DNA of 64,000 nucleotides from Methanobacterium_B sp963825335 (lineage in GTDB: Archaea; Methanobacteriota; Methanobacteria; Methanobacteriales; Methanobacteriaceae), in the NCBI GenBank assembly GCA_963825335.1, contig CAWGSP010000001.1, positions 868,001-932,000 on the forward strand, given 5' to 3'. Each line of letters begins with the position of its first letter. Positions within the stretch are counted from its first letter, which is position 1. A program made the translations under genes and the position numbers. Shown piece by piece: positions 43,767-53,986 of this stretch. The notes below the pieces were generated by a model that was not told where the DNA came from, searched no databases, and worked only from the letters and a program-made list of their open reading frames with translations.

Positions 43767-44924
43767 ATGCGAATAGTACTATGTGTTACGGGAAGTATTG
43801 CTGCAATAGAATCTGTAAAACTTGTTAGGGAACTTAGAAGGCAAGGAGCTGATGTAACATGTTTCATGAGTGATGCTGCTTGTAAAATATTGCATCCCAA
43901 TGCAATGGAATTTGCAACAGGCAAGAAGGTTATCACAGAACTCACTGGTGCCATCGAACACGTGAAATTTGCACAAGCAGACCTGATACTTGTAGCCCCG
44001 GCTACCGCAAACTTAATAAGCAAATTAACTTATAAAATCGCAGATAATCCTATAAGCACACTATTAATAACGGCATTTGGATATTCAACACCAATAATAT
44101 TTGTACCGTCAATGCACGACTCGATGTACGCTGCTGTCTTGCCCAACATCGAGAAACTCAAAAAAGAGGGAGTAACGTTTATAGATCCTAAAAAAGAAGA
44201 GGGCAAGGCTAAATTTCCTAATATTCATGATATTACATTACAGGCTTTGAAATCAACCTCTGAAGGTAAATTAAGGGGTAAAAAAGTGCTTGTGAGTGCC
44301 GGCGGGACATACGAAAAAATTGACGTGGTACGTGGTATCACCAACCAGAGTTCTGGCAGGATGGGCTTAGAAATAGCAAAACAGGCATTTATTCAGGGGG
44401 CGGATGTTACCGTTATAACTGGAAAAGTCGAAGTGCCTATTCCAAACCTGTTTAAAAGGATCATGGTTGATTCAACAAAGGAAATGGAAGGTGAATTGAC
44501 TAAAGTGATTCCGCATAATGATCTGTTCATATCGGCTGCAGCAGTATCAGATTTTACAGTGGAAAGCACATCAGCAGGGGAGACAGGTAAAATTTCTTCC
44601 GACAATGAACTGTCTATCTATTTAAAACCCACTCCTAAACTTTTAGATAATGTGAAAAAAATTAATCCTGACATAGTATTGGTAGGTTTCAAAGCCGAAT
44701 ATGATGTTTCAGATGAAGAACTGTTGTTGTCTGCTAGGAAAAGGATGAAAACATCGAATGCAGATTTCATTGTTGCTAACGATATTGCTGTTGAAGGTGC
44801 GGGATTCGGGTCAGATAAAAATCAAGTAATAATAGTAGATGGAGATACTGTCACAGTGCCATTGACTTCCAAGGCAGAAATTGCACAGAAGATCATTGAA
44901 AAGGTTGTAGAGACTATGGGTTAA
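43767..44924 (+). CDS. coaBC: Phosphopantothenoylcysteine synthetase/decarboxylase
   Basis: 385 residues from ATG 43767 (MRIVLCVTGSIAAIESVK). The flavin-dependent decarboxylase half includes PSMHDSMY (catalytic His region), and the synthetase half VSAGGTYEKIDVVRGITNQSSG and VGFKAE. It converts phosphopantothenate and cysteine to phosphopantetheine for coenzyme A. The upstream in-frame TTG at 43758 is less likely. Confidence 0.95.
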   Translation: MRIVLCVTGSIAAIESVKLVRELRRQGADVTCFMSDAACKILHPNAMEFATGKKVITELTGAIEHVKFAQADLILVAPATANLISKLTYKIADNPISTLLITAFGYSTPIIFVPSMHDSMYAAVLPNIEKLKKEGVTFIDPKKEEGKAKFPNIHDITLQALKSTSEGKLRGKKVLVSAGGTYEKIDVVRGITNQSSGRMGLEIAKQAFIQGADVTVITGKVEVPIPNLFKRIMVDSTKEMEGELTKVIPHNDLFISAAAVSDFTVESTSAGETGKISSDNELSIYLKPTPKLLDNVKKINPDIVLVGFKAEYDVSDEELLLSARKRMKTSNADFIVANDIAVEGAGFGSDKNQVIIVDGDTVTVPLTSKAEIAQKIIEKVVETMG

Positions 44925-44977
44925 CCTTTTCTGTAACTTGTTGTCATGTATTATTTTGAGTTAACAGGTTGAACTTC

Positions 44978-45643
44978 TTAAAAAGCAAATTCACATACCA
45001 TGGCCATGTGATCTTTTTCATACGGTTCAAGATTTATCTTTTCGAGTACCCTAAATCCTCCTGTTTTTAATTTGGATTCTTCCTCTTTGAATATTTTTTT
45101 AGGACTTTTGGTAACATCTATGCTCCGGGCTTTGATCATAATGATGCCGATCCCTTCTTGTTTTAGATACAAATGCATGTTGTTCATGAATAATTCGGAT
45201 TGTTTGGGCTGAGCAACATCTGAATAAATAATATCGACCTTTTCCATGAATGGCATGTATTCTAAGGGTTTTGTGGCATCTTTTAAAAATGGAAACATGT
45301 TTATTCTAGTTTTTGATAATTCGACCAGCTTTCTCATCATCCGTGGTGAAAATTCCACACACCACACACTTCCCATGGTTGCGATATCTGATATATGTGA
45401 TGGTGTGGTCCCTGATGATGCACCAAGGTAGAGTACTTTCGAATCTTTTTCGAAGGGAAATGTATTTATTCCGTTTAGTATCGCAGCCCCTAGTTTAGAC
45501 CGCCTAGGATCCCATATTCTGTACTCATTATCCTCGACTTCTACGAGTTTTTCACCGTAGACTTTGTGACCATTGTTAATATTTTCAGTTGCAATGTGGT
45601 CCTCTATGATATATACGCCCCTGAATTTTTCCAGCTTTTCCAT
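44978..45643 (-). CDS. flpA: Fibrillarin, rRNA/tRNA 2'-O-methyltransferase
   Basis: 221 residues. The SAM-binding motif YLGASSGTTPSHISDI and catalytic lysines (IKARSID) are present. Fibrillarin is the catalytic subunit of the box C/D RNP and is guided by sRNAs with Nop5, whose gene lies upstream on the same strand with a 295-bp gap. Start ATG 45643 behind a weak purine-rich signal. Confidence 0.97.
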   Translation of the reverse strand: MEKLEKFRGVYIIEDHIATENINNGHKVYGEKLVEVEDNEYRIWDPRRSKLGAAILNGINTFPFEKDSKVLYLGASSGTTPSHISDIATMGSVWCVEFSPRMMRKLVELSKTRINMFPFLKDATKPLEYMPFMEKVDIIYSDVAQPKQSELFMNNMHLYLKQEGIGIIMIKARSIDVTKSPKKIFKEEESKLKTGGFRVLEKINLEPYEKDHMAMVCEFAF

Positions 45644-45938
45644 TTTTTCGTACCCCTCGGGAATAATATAATTTATTTATCAATTTTTCATGGTCATGTT
45701 TTTTTATCGATATAACAGCAACTTTTTGTATCGTACTAAACCTGTTGTTAACCCATAGTTGGCCTTAATATAATGCATGTTAACATAACATATTCTCATA
45801 ATTTTTTAGTTATCTTTCATATGGTTAGACTTGGAGCCAGAACTAGATACCCATCGAGTATTGGTACATATCAATCGATCGAGTTTTAATGATATGACCG
45901 AAATAGAAATTTTATTTGTTCAAATTTTTTTTATCATA

Positions 45939-47162
45939 TCATTCGAAATAGTAATCCTTGATGTTTTTCTTGTATTTATCCTTCTTTTTTCTCTTCCGAG
46001 TTTCTTTTTCATCGGACTTTTTGGGTTTAGAGCTCCTTTTTGGGAATGGGTTCGCCTTTTTTATCTCTTCTAGACGTTTTTCAAAATTTTCACCTATTTC
46101 GGGGTCATATTCACCGGAATATACATCCTTCCGCACTGCTAATGATATTTTTGCTGCAAGGGTTCTGGCAACCTTCCCCCTCATCCACCATTTTGCTCCC
46201 CTGACGTCTGGATGTTGAAAGATCAGACCATGTTTTGGAGGCCTTTCGCCGGTTTTTAAGTGCCTGAAAAGTGCTTTTTCAGCGCCAAGAACTTGTACTG
46301 TTCCAGAAGGCATTTTTGAAAGTTTTTCTATGCCCCCTACATGTGCTATGAGTTTTGCACCCAATGACGCCCCTGCCAAATCCCTAAGGTTTGGTGCTAT
46401 TTCACCCATCCTGTTATTTACATAGTCGGTGAGAGATTTTTTTGTTTGTTGAAGGGATTTTATGGAACTAGCAAATTCCCTCACCATTATCAAGTCTGTT
46501 TCGGATATGGATGCCCCCACACTAGTTTCGGTCCTGACTTTAGAATCTTTATCAGAATCCAAAATTCCAGAGTTCAGAATTGAATCTCTATCACCAAGAT
46601 CTGCTACTAGCTCAACGTATCTCTCATGATTTTTCATCCCATCAAGCTCTGGAAAATGAATTGCATACCATTCTCTCAGCCTCTCAACCATTTTACTCGT
46701 TGCATCGTCGAGTTCATCTATAGAATTTATGGCTTGGATAAGAAACATGTCTTCTGATTCAGAAGCCGTTCGCAGGCTGTTATTTGTGATACTAATGGAT
46801 ATATCATGTAATGCACTTCTCAGATCGTCATCGGTACCTAAAAACCCCACTTTACGGAGTAAATCTTCCATATTTGACCTTAAAAATTCTCCTGCAAGGT
46901 TAGGTGTTTCATATTCGAATTTAATACTTTCTTTAAGATTTTTATACCTTGAATGTGGTATGCTGGTTTCGATCACGATTGAATCGCATTTTTTTACCAT
47001 TCTCTTAAGTATGGATTCTTCTTCTTTCGTTATGAGTCCTGCATCGATTTTTGCAAGTCTTTCCTTTTGTTTGTCCATTGGGAAAAGTTCATAATCTAAG
47101 AGAGTACAATTTTCATCAAGGACTATGAATCCTGCAAAGGAACATGTGAGATAACACTTCAT
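45939..47162 (-). CDS. nop5: Nop5 (Nop56/58-related) C/D RNP scaffold
   Basis: 407 residues. The Nop domain signature GASLGAKLIAHVGGIEKLSKMP is clear, with the HLKTGERPPKHGLIFQHP segment and a Lys/Glu-rich C-terminal tail, as in archaeal Nop5. It bridges L7Ae-bound guide RNA and fibrillarin. Confidence 0.96.
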   Translation of the reverse strand: MKCYLTCSFAGFIVLDENCTLLDYELFPMDKQKERLAKIDAGLITKEEESILKRMVKKCDSIVIETSIPHSRYKNLKESIKFEYETPNLAGEFLRSNMEDLLRKVGFLGTDDDLRSALHDISISITNNSLRTASESEDMFLIQAINSIDELDDATSKMVERLREWYAIHFPELDGMKNHERYVELVADLGDRDSILNSGILDSDKDSKVRTETSVGASISETDLIMVREFASSIKSLQQTKKSLTDYVNNRMGEIAPNLRDLAGASLGAKLIAHVGGIEKLSKMPSGTVQVLGAEKALFRHLKTGERPPKHGLIFQHPDVRGAKWWMRGKVARTLAAKISLAVRKDVYSGEYDPEIGENFEKRLEEIKKANPFPKRSSKPKKSDEKETRKRKKKDKYKKNIKDYYFE

Positions 47163-47215
47163 AGATTTTATTGTGTATTTTCAAGATTTAAACTTTCGTT
47201 CATGGGGTGACTATA

Positions 47216-48115
47216 GTGGAAATTGAATTATGCGGTATCAAAATGAAAAATCCAACCATGCTTGCAGCAGGCATACTAGGAAGCACCGCTGCTTCCCTTA
47301 ATTGGGCTGCAAGAAGTGGTGCAGGAGCTGTGGTTACTAAATCATTTGGTTTAAATCCTAACAACGGATATGCAAATCCCACCACTGTTGAGGTTAAAGG
47401 TGGAGTTATTAATGCAATTGGACTGTCGAATCCCGGTGTGAACAACTTTAAACTAGAGCTAGAAAAGCTGGATAATTCAGTCCCAGCAGTAGCATCCATC
47501 TACGGGGCTAATCCTGTTGAGTTTTCAGAAATTGCTTCCGGTGTCGAAGGTCTGGTTGATGCTGTTGAATTGAATGTGTCATGTCCACACGCCATGGGTG
47601 GATGTGGATCCGCAATAGGGCAAGACCCGGAACTTACAGCGGCAATTGTGAGATCGGTTAAAAAAAGAGTAGAACTTCCTGTTTTCGTCAAATTAACACC
47701 CAATGTTACTGATATAGTTGAGATAGCGTCAAGTGCGCAGAAAGCCGGTGCAGATGCCCTTACCATGATAAATTCACTCGGACCGGGTATGAGGATAGAT
47801 ATCAAAACAGGTAAACCAATCCTTAAAAACAAGTTCGGTGGATTATCTGGACCTGCTGTAAAACCAGTGGCTTTAAGATGCGTTTTTGAAGTCTATGAGT
47901 CCGTTGACGTGCCGATCATAGGAGTTGGCGGCATAAGAGATTATCGGGATGTTTTAGAGTTCATTTATGCCGGAGCGAGTACTGTGCAAATAGGTACAGC
48001 CATAATGTACGAAGGTCTGGACATATTTAAAGACATATCTAACAGATTAACAAAATTTATGAATGAAATGGGGTATAATTCTATTGATGAGATGATTGGA
48101 ATTTCCCACAGATAA
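47216..48115 (+). CDS. pyrD: Dihydroorotate dehydrogenase (class 1B catalytic subunit)
   Basis: 299 residues from GTG 47216, preceded by ggggtga; GTG 47207 overlaps that signal and is rejected. FMN-binding features: TMLAAGILG, NAIGLSNPGV, VELNVSCPHA with the catalytic Cys of class 1B, LTPNVTDI, MINSLGPGM and GVGGIRDYRDV. It oxidises dihydroorotate in pyrimidine synthesis; its electron-transfer partner PyrK follows. Confidence 0.95.
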   Translation: MEIELCGIKMKNPTMLAAGILGSTAASLNWAARSGAGAVVTKSFGLNPNNGYANPTTVEVKGGVINAIGLSNPGVNNFKLELEKLDNSVPAVASIYGANPVEFSEIASGVEGLVDAVELNVSCPHAMGGCGSAIGQDPELTAAIVRSVKKRVELPVFVKLTPNVTDIVEIASSAQKAGADALTMINSLGPGMRIDIKTGKPILKNKFGGLSGPAVKPVALRCVFEVYESVDVPIIGVGGIRDYRDVLEFIYAGASTVQIGTAIMYEGLDIFKDISNRLTKFMNEMGYNSIDEMIGISHR

Positions 48116-48153
48116 CTTTAATGAAAGATATTATGGATTAACAGGCTGATATT

Positions 48154-48948
48154 ATGCACGTTCCCACAGTTGTTGAAATAGAAGAAATCATAGTAGAATC
48201 TCCCACAGTCAAAACATTTATCTTTGATTGGCAAGTAGAAAAGGAAATTCCAGGACAGTTCATGATGGTATGGAATTTTAACGATGAAAAACCCATGTCG
48301 CTGTCGTTGATCGATTCAATAGAAAATAGGATAGGTATATCGGTCAGAAACGTAGGCGAATTCACTGAACAGCTACATCAATTAGATGTGGGGGATAAAT
48401 TGGGCTTAAGGGGCCCATACGGCAGAGGGTTTGATAATAAAGCCAAAAAAGTTCTTGCAGTTGGTGGTGGTATTGGAATGGCGCCAATAATCGCATTTAC
48501 AGAACGAGCATCGAGAACAGGATTTGAAGTGGATGTTATAAACGCTGCAGGCACATCGGATGAATTACTTTTTATCGATAGGATAAATGATGCAGGGGCT
48601 AAGCTCTTAACCTGCACCGATGACGGTAGTCATGGATACTGTGGATTTGGAACGGATCTTGCAGAAAAAACACTGTCCGAAAATGATTATGATATGGTTG
48701 TTAGTTGTGGTCCAGAAATCATGATGAAGAAACTATATGAAATGGTTAGGGTATTCCAAGCACCGGCCCAATTTTCACTCGAAAGATATATGAAATGCGG
48801 TATGGGTCTGTGTGGACAGTGCTGTGTCGATGATGTGGGATGGAGGATATGTGTTGAAGGTCCGGTTTTTTGGACAGATGAACTCCAAATGGTATCAGAA
48901 TTTGGTGAATACCGACGCGATGCATCTGGAATAAAACACAAGATATAA
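48154..48948 (+). CDS. pyrK: Dihydroorotate dehydrogenase electron transfer subunit
   Basis: 264 residues: FAD-binding ferredoxin-reductase-like domain (SLSLIDSIENRIGISVR, LGLRGPYGRGF), NAD-binding part (AVGGGIGMAPIIAF) and a C-terminal [2Fe-2S] site with cysteines in KCGMGLCGQCC and WRICVEGPVF. It passes electrons from PyrD to NAD or another acceptor. Separated from pyrD by 38 bp. Confidence 0.96.
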   Translation: MHVPTVVEIEEIIVESPTVKTFIFDWQVEKEIPGQFMMVWNFNDEKPMSLSLIDSIENRIGISVRNVGEFTEQLHQLDVGDKLGLRGPYGRGFDNKAKKVLAVGGGIGMAPIIAFTERASRTGFEVDVINAAGTSDELLFIDRINDAGAKLLTCTDDGSHGYCGFGTDLAEKTLSENDYDMVVSCGPEIMMKKLYEMVRVFQAPAQFSLERYMKCGMGLCGQCCVDDVGWRICVEGPVFWTDELQMVSEFGEYRRDASGIKHKI

Positions 48949-49086
48949 TTATGACTTTTTGGGTCGTGAATTAATTTCTATGGTATTATTTATTCAAATC
49001 ATAAAATGATCCATTTATTTGTGGGTCTATGATAATATTTATATGAAAAACCCTTTTTAAACTACTATTATTAAAAGAGTGATGAA

Positions 49087-50169
49087 ATGAATTACAATGT
49101 TAAAGAAACTTTATCATCGGCTATTTTTATTATCGTAATACTCGCAATCATATCAGTATTTCTGCTGACCCCGATGATCAGCATGATCATATTGGGGGGT
49201 ATATTTGCGTATGCTATACGCCCGCTTTCCAGTTGGATGGAACCATACTTAAAATTCAGGTCTATTGCAATATTTATAGGAATGATAGTAGTAATTATTC
49301 CTTTGATTGCCATCCTATTCCTGTTTGTTAATACCCTAATATCTTCAGCACCTGTATTTCTGAGTTTTGTAAAAAGTTTTAATATCAGCAGTATCAACAG
49401 CACAAGCCTTCAATATTATCCTCCACTGCAAAAATATCTTCCTGCTGCAAGTACATCGCCTTTGGTAACATCTCTTTTCAATTCAATAAATGTTGCTATT
49501 GCAGATATTTTAAAAACCATCACAGACTATTTAGTGGGTCTTTTAACTTCTATTCCTACGGTATTACTCCAATTATTCATATTTTTCGCTTCCACCTTCT
49601 ACTTTGCTCGAGACGGTGATAAGATATGGGGTTATGTCGATTATTTTGTACCAGATGATCGTAAACCATACTTCAACACATTATTAATCGAAATTGACAG
49701 AGTTTTAAAGAGCATATTCTTCGGGCATTTCATATCTGCAACTATTGCAGGTATTATTTCGGGTATTGGATTTTATTTACTGGGATATCATTATGCACTA
49801 TTCCTGGGTACTTTAACAGGATTTTTCCAGTTAATGCCTATAGTGGGGCACTGGCCAACAATGATTGGTCTTGCCATATACGACGTGCTAATTGGCAATT
49901 ACTTCGCAGCAGTTGAAGTGATGCTTTTAGGTGTTTTCCTGAGTGTGCTCGATGTTTATATAAGACCGAAAGTCGCTGGTAAGTATGCAGATATACACCC
50001 ACTCATATTCCTATTAGGATTCATTTCCGGACCATTAGTGTTGGGATGGGTTGGATTTATTATTGGACCCCTCTTTCTGGGGGTCACGTATGCAGCGGTG
50101 GTAGCATATAAGAAAGAAAATCAAAAGACTACCAAGAATGTACTTTCAATTAAAAAACCAAGTAAATAA
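49087..50169 (+). CDS. AI-2E/PerM-type transporter family protein
   Basis: 360 residues with eight hydrophobic segments. FYFARDGDKIWG, the amphipathic stretch after it and GFFQLMPIVGHWPTMIGLAIYDVL are typical. The family (UPF0118) has been linked to efflux and ion exchange; substrate unknown here. Start ATG 49087 behind gagtgatg. Confidence 0.88.
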   Translation: MNYNVKETLSSAIFIIVILAIISVFLLTPMISMIILGGIFAYAIRPLSSWMEPYLKFRSIAIFIGMIVVIIPLIAILFLFVNTLISSAPVFLSFVKSFNISSINSTSLQYYPPLQKYLPAASTSPLVTSLFNSINVAIADILKTITDYLVGLLTSIPTVLLQLFIFFASTFYFARDGDKIWGYVDYFVPDDRKPYFNTLLIEIDRVLKSIFFGHFISATIAGIISGIGFYLLGYHYALFLGTLTGFFQLMPIVGHWPTMIGLAIYDVLIGNYFAAVEVMLLGVFLSVLDVYIRPKVAGKYADIHPLIFLLGFISGPLVLGWVGFIIGPLFLGVTYAAVVAYKKENQKTTKNVLSIKKPSK

Positions 50170-50182
50170 TATGGTTGATAAA

Positions 50183-50205
50183 TTTTTTTTAGAAATTAAA
50201 AAAAA
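50183..50205. terminator. Bidirectional U-rich terminator
   Basis: T8 (50183-50190) serves the plus-strand permease; A8 (50198-50205), U-rich on the other strand, serves the convergent exported-protein gene. They sit between the two stops. Confidence 0.6.
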
Positions 50206-50228
50206 GAAGATATGATTCCCCTGAGATT

Positions 50229-50735
50229 TTAAACGAGTTTAATTTCGAGGGAATTAGCATTTAATGTGTGTTTTGAACCATTACTTTCTGTATATGTCAC
50301 GCTAAAACCACCTATGAAAAATGGGTTGCTTACTGTGGCGTTGGGGTCGAAATCTTCTTGTACTTCTTTGTTGGTTGGGATGTACAATGTGTAACTGTAA
50401 CTTTTTGTTTGCCCGGGTTTCAATGTGCCAATATTGGTTGTAAAGCTTTGATCCAGTGCTTTAACATTGTAAACAGCTTGATTTCCTGTATTTGCAATGG
50501 AATAATTGATGGTTATGTTAGTTCCTTGCTGTGCTTTTGCTGGTCCGGATTGTGTTGCAACTATTTTAGTAATTTTAACCGTTTCATTAGGTGTATTTGT
50601 GGTGGTTGAGCTATTTACGCTCATATTTGTCGTATTGTTAGTTGGTATGTGAGAACTGTTTAATGAAAATGCAATGACCCCTGCTGCGATACAGAGGACC
50701 ACAACAGCAGATAATACTACTACTTTTTTATTTAT
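50229..50735 (-). CDS. Exported CARDB-like protein with apparent ATA start
   Basis: 168 residues from ATA (50735-50733): M(ATA)NKKVVVLSAVVVLCI is a signal peptide or anchor, then an Asn/Thr-rich linker and a beta-sandwich domain (INYSIANTGNQAVYNV, GTLKPGQTKSYSYTL) like CARDB/DUF11 adhesion modules. The only TTG, at 50750, lies inside the ribosome binding site GGAGGT itself, so the real start must be downstream; ATA is 8 bases past GGAGG and restores a normal signal sequence. Function unknown, presumably cell surface. Confidence 0.65.
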   Translation of the reverse strand: MNKKVVVLSAVVVLCIAAGVIAFSLNSSHIPTNNTTNMSVNSSTTTNTPNETVKITKIVATQSGPAKAQQGTNITINYSIANTGNQAVYNVKALDQSFTTNIGTLKPGQTKSYSYTLYIPTNKEVQEDFDPNATVSNPFFIGGFSVTYTESNGSKHTLNANSLEIKLV

Positions 50736-50847
50736 TAAGAACACCTCCAAATAACTTCGTTAAAATTTAATTGGAGGACATCATATTTATTCTTTCATCT
50801 TTACTTTTTCATTTTTACATTTAATAAGATCAACAAAAAAATATTAA

Positions 50848-51255
50848 TCAAAATTTAATTTGTTTATCTCTTCCAATGAGTTCGTCAAATTCCAAACCCT
50901 TTTGGAATGCCAGCTCTATGTTAACACGATAGTTATTATTTTTGGTTTTATAGAGGTCCTCTAAACATATAAAGCGCCATTTCTTCCTCAGAAACTTCAC
51001 ACCCACGTAAGGTTTGGCACCAAATGTTTCTGCAAATTCTTTGAGTCCTTCTATTTTCTCGGCATTGATATATATCCTTTCGAGAGAACTTGATTTAACT
51101 TCAATAGCCAAATATATCTTTCCATTACCTGCGATGACATCTGGAAGAGGTTTTTTTGTTGCGCCTCCAGAAGCTGGTGCTCTCATTGCAGCACATTCTG
51201 CATTCCAGAGCATTTTAACAAGTTCTCTTTCTTCTCTTGTTCCGGTTTTGCTCAT
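50848..51255 (-). CDS. hjc: Archaeal Holliday junction resolvase
   Basis: 135 residues. Active-site residues of the family are all visible: Glu in GTREERELV, Asp in PLPDVIAG and Glu-x-Lys in LAIEVKSSS. It cleaves four-way junctions in recombinational repair. Start ATG 51255. Confidence 0.95.
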   Translation of the reverse strand: MSKTGTREERELVKMLWNAECAAMRAPASGGATKKPLPDVIAGNGKIYLAIEVKSSSLERIYINAEKIEGLKEFAETFGAKPYVGVKFLRKKWRFICLEDLYKTKNNNYRVNIELAFQKGLEFDELIGRDKQIKF

Positions 51256-51326
51256 TTTATCCTGATTTCCCTAATAAATGTGCATAGAATGATCTGTCGA
51301 GTTAAGATAAAAAAATAAAATCAGAA

Positions 51327-51629
51327 TTAAATTGCTTCGTAACTTTCTATTTTATACGAATGAAATGTGCCATTATTATTTGGGCTTTTCATCCATTCTA
51401 CACAAACATTTTTAATAACGATCCTTTTATTTGAGAACACTATATCTATATTTAGGCATGACTGGTCTTCGGGATTGTTTGTAACAAACCTGGAAAATGT
51501 TCCAGTATAACGATATTTGTTTTTTACAAACCACTGTATCATATTTACTCCGTCCATATGCCCTATTAATTTTCCATCATGCATAACATCGCATTTATAA
51601 GAACCACATGTTCTTTCCATTATTATCAT
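51327..51629 (-). CDS. Hypothetical small protein
   Basis: 100 residues from ATG 51629, 6 bases after ggtg; the upstream TTG at 51641 overlaps that signal. Sequence MIIMERTCGSYKCDVMHDGK ... VEWMKSPNNNGTFHSYK is mostly beta-like and unrelated to families I know. No convincing motif. Confidence 0.55.
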   Translation of the reverse strand: MIIMERTCGSYKCDVMHDGKLIGHMDGVNMIQWFVKNKYRYTGTFSRFVTNNPEDQSCLNIDIVFSNKRIVIKNVCVEWMKSPNNNGTFHSYKIESYEAI

Positions 51630-51796
51630 GGACAACACCAACTGGAATAATACTTATTAGTCTCATATCTTTCTAACGTTCTATAAGTATCTTCTCTTGA
51701 CGTTCTTAAAATTATCCGAAAATTGAAGGATATCAAAATGAAAAAATGATTAATTGAGACATTATGTTAAAAAAAAGATGATCCAGTAAAATTTAA

Positions 51797-51869
<73 letters not shown>

Positions 51870-51909
51870 GCATGAAATATATTTCATGAACATAATCAAC
51901 TTATGATTT

Positions 51910-51997
<88 letters not shown>

Positions 51998-52048
51998 TTA
52001 CATTACTTAATCATATATGGGGATAATATATTATATTAAAATTTAAAA

Positions 52049-52123
52049 TGCTCCGTCCGGGATTCGAACCCGAGTCTTCGGCTCGAAAGGCCGAAATGAT
52101 TGGCCGGACTACACCAACGGAGC
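52049..52123 (-). tRNA. tRNA-Glu (TTC)
   Basis: 75 bases, acceptor GCTCCGT/ACGGAGC, anticodon loop CTTTCGA (TTC), T loop TTCGAAT, discriminator A. Confidence 0.95.
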
Positions 52124-52171
52124 AAATGATATTTACCTTACTGAAATTTCAATATATGCATCAATTTTTAG

Positions 52172-52245
<74 letters not shown>

Positions 52246-52249
52246 AAAG

Positions 52250-52778
<529 letters not shown>

Positions 52779-53771
52779 ATGAACTTAATCAACAAAATTA
52801 AAAATCATAAAATCCTAGAAATAATGCAAGAGGCCAACAAAATCACTCTTGCAGAACACGGGAACGAAATAACACTCGAAAGGGCAGTTTTCCTTTCATG
52901 GTGGTGTGATAAAGGAGACTGTGCATTCTGTTACATGTCAGCCCAGAAACCCAAGATCAAGGAACCAGAACTAGCAAGGAGAAAAGTTGAATCAGTACTT
53001 GCTGAGGCAGAACTTACCCGAAGAATTGGATGGAACATAGAATTCCTTTCAGGAGGTTATGGTTCTTTTAAAACTTCTGAAATAAAAAATATTTCTGATA
53101 ACATATATGCTATTACAGGCAAACCAGTATGGCTTAACATAGGAATAACCAAGGAACTTGAAGCGTATGGTGATGAAATAACTGGAATAACCGCAGCTGT
53201 CGAAGTTGCTAATCCCGAGCTTCACGACAAAATTTGCCCAAGTAAATCATTAGAAGACATGTTTGAAATGTTGGAATTAGCAGGTGAATTAGGGTTTAAA
53301 AAAGCCATAACTATAATACTGGGCCTTGGTGAGCAGCTCGACGATCTCACGTACCTCTGGGACATCATAGAAAGTTTGGGCATCAACAGGGTTACATTTT
53401 ACTCATTAAACCCTCATAAGGACACCATTTATGAAAATTCTCCCCAACCTGCTTCATTGTATTACGCTAGCGTGGTAGCAGCGACACGTATAAAATTCCC
53501 TAAGCTCGAGATAGTGACGGGTACGTGGGTGGATAACTTGGCTAACATAGGACCCCTTATACTGGCTGGTGCAAACGGGCTCACAAAATTTCCACTCTTT
53601 AAGATGTTCGGAACAAGATATGGTAAACGTGTTGAAGAAGAAGTTATTTGGACAGGTAGAGAACTTAAGGGCACTTTCACCAATTTTGAAATGCTAAAAA
53701 CTGGGAATATGCCCAAAAATCTAGAACCATATATTAAACGGTATATTGAAAAGTGTCTCAGGAATATTTGA
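52779..53771 (+). CDS. Radical SAM protein with unusual CX4CX2C motif (BioB/HcgA-like)
   Basis: 330 residues. The cysteine motif is WWCDKGDCAFCYMS: Cys43-x4-Cys48-x2-Cys51, instead of the usual CX3CX2C. The FLSGGYGS stretch is a GGE-like SAM-binding motif and the rest fits a BioB-like TIM barrel. The HmdB/HcgA protein of the iron-guanylylpyridinol cofactor pathway also has an unusual spacing (CX5CX2C, as I recall), so a link to cofactor synthesis in methanogens is possible but not shown. Start ATG 52779 behind aaaggga. Confidence 0.78.
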   Translation: MNLINKIKNHKILEIMQEANKITLAEHGNEITLERAVFLSWWCDKGDCAFCYMSAQKPKIKEPELARRKVESVLAEAELTRRIGWNIEFLSGGYGSFKTSEIKNISDNIYAITGKPVWLNIGITKELEAYGDEITGITAAVEVANPELHDKICPSKSLEDMFEMLELAGELGFKKAITIILGLGEQLDDLTYLWDIIESLGINRVTFYSLNPHKDTIYENSPQPASLYYASVVAATRIKFPKLEIVTGTWVDNLANIGPLILAGANGLTKFPLFKMFGTRYGKRVEEEVIWTGRELKGTFTNFEMLKTGNMPKNLEPYIKRYIEKCLRNI

Positions 53772-53986
53772 ATGACGTTAATCTATGACAGATCAAAAAA
53801 ACTTCGGATGATGTGAATACTCCGATAACTTATTTTATGATCAGAACAATTCCCATATAATAGAATATTATTTATATGATTTTATTGAGATAATTTTCAA
53901 TGTTATAGATTCAAAAATAACGCAATAAAATTTAATTTCAAAAATTTATTTTATGATCATTTAGACTAGGAGGAATAACTATTAAG

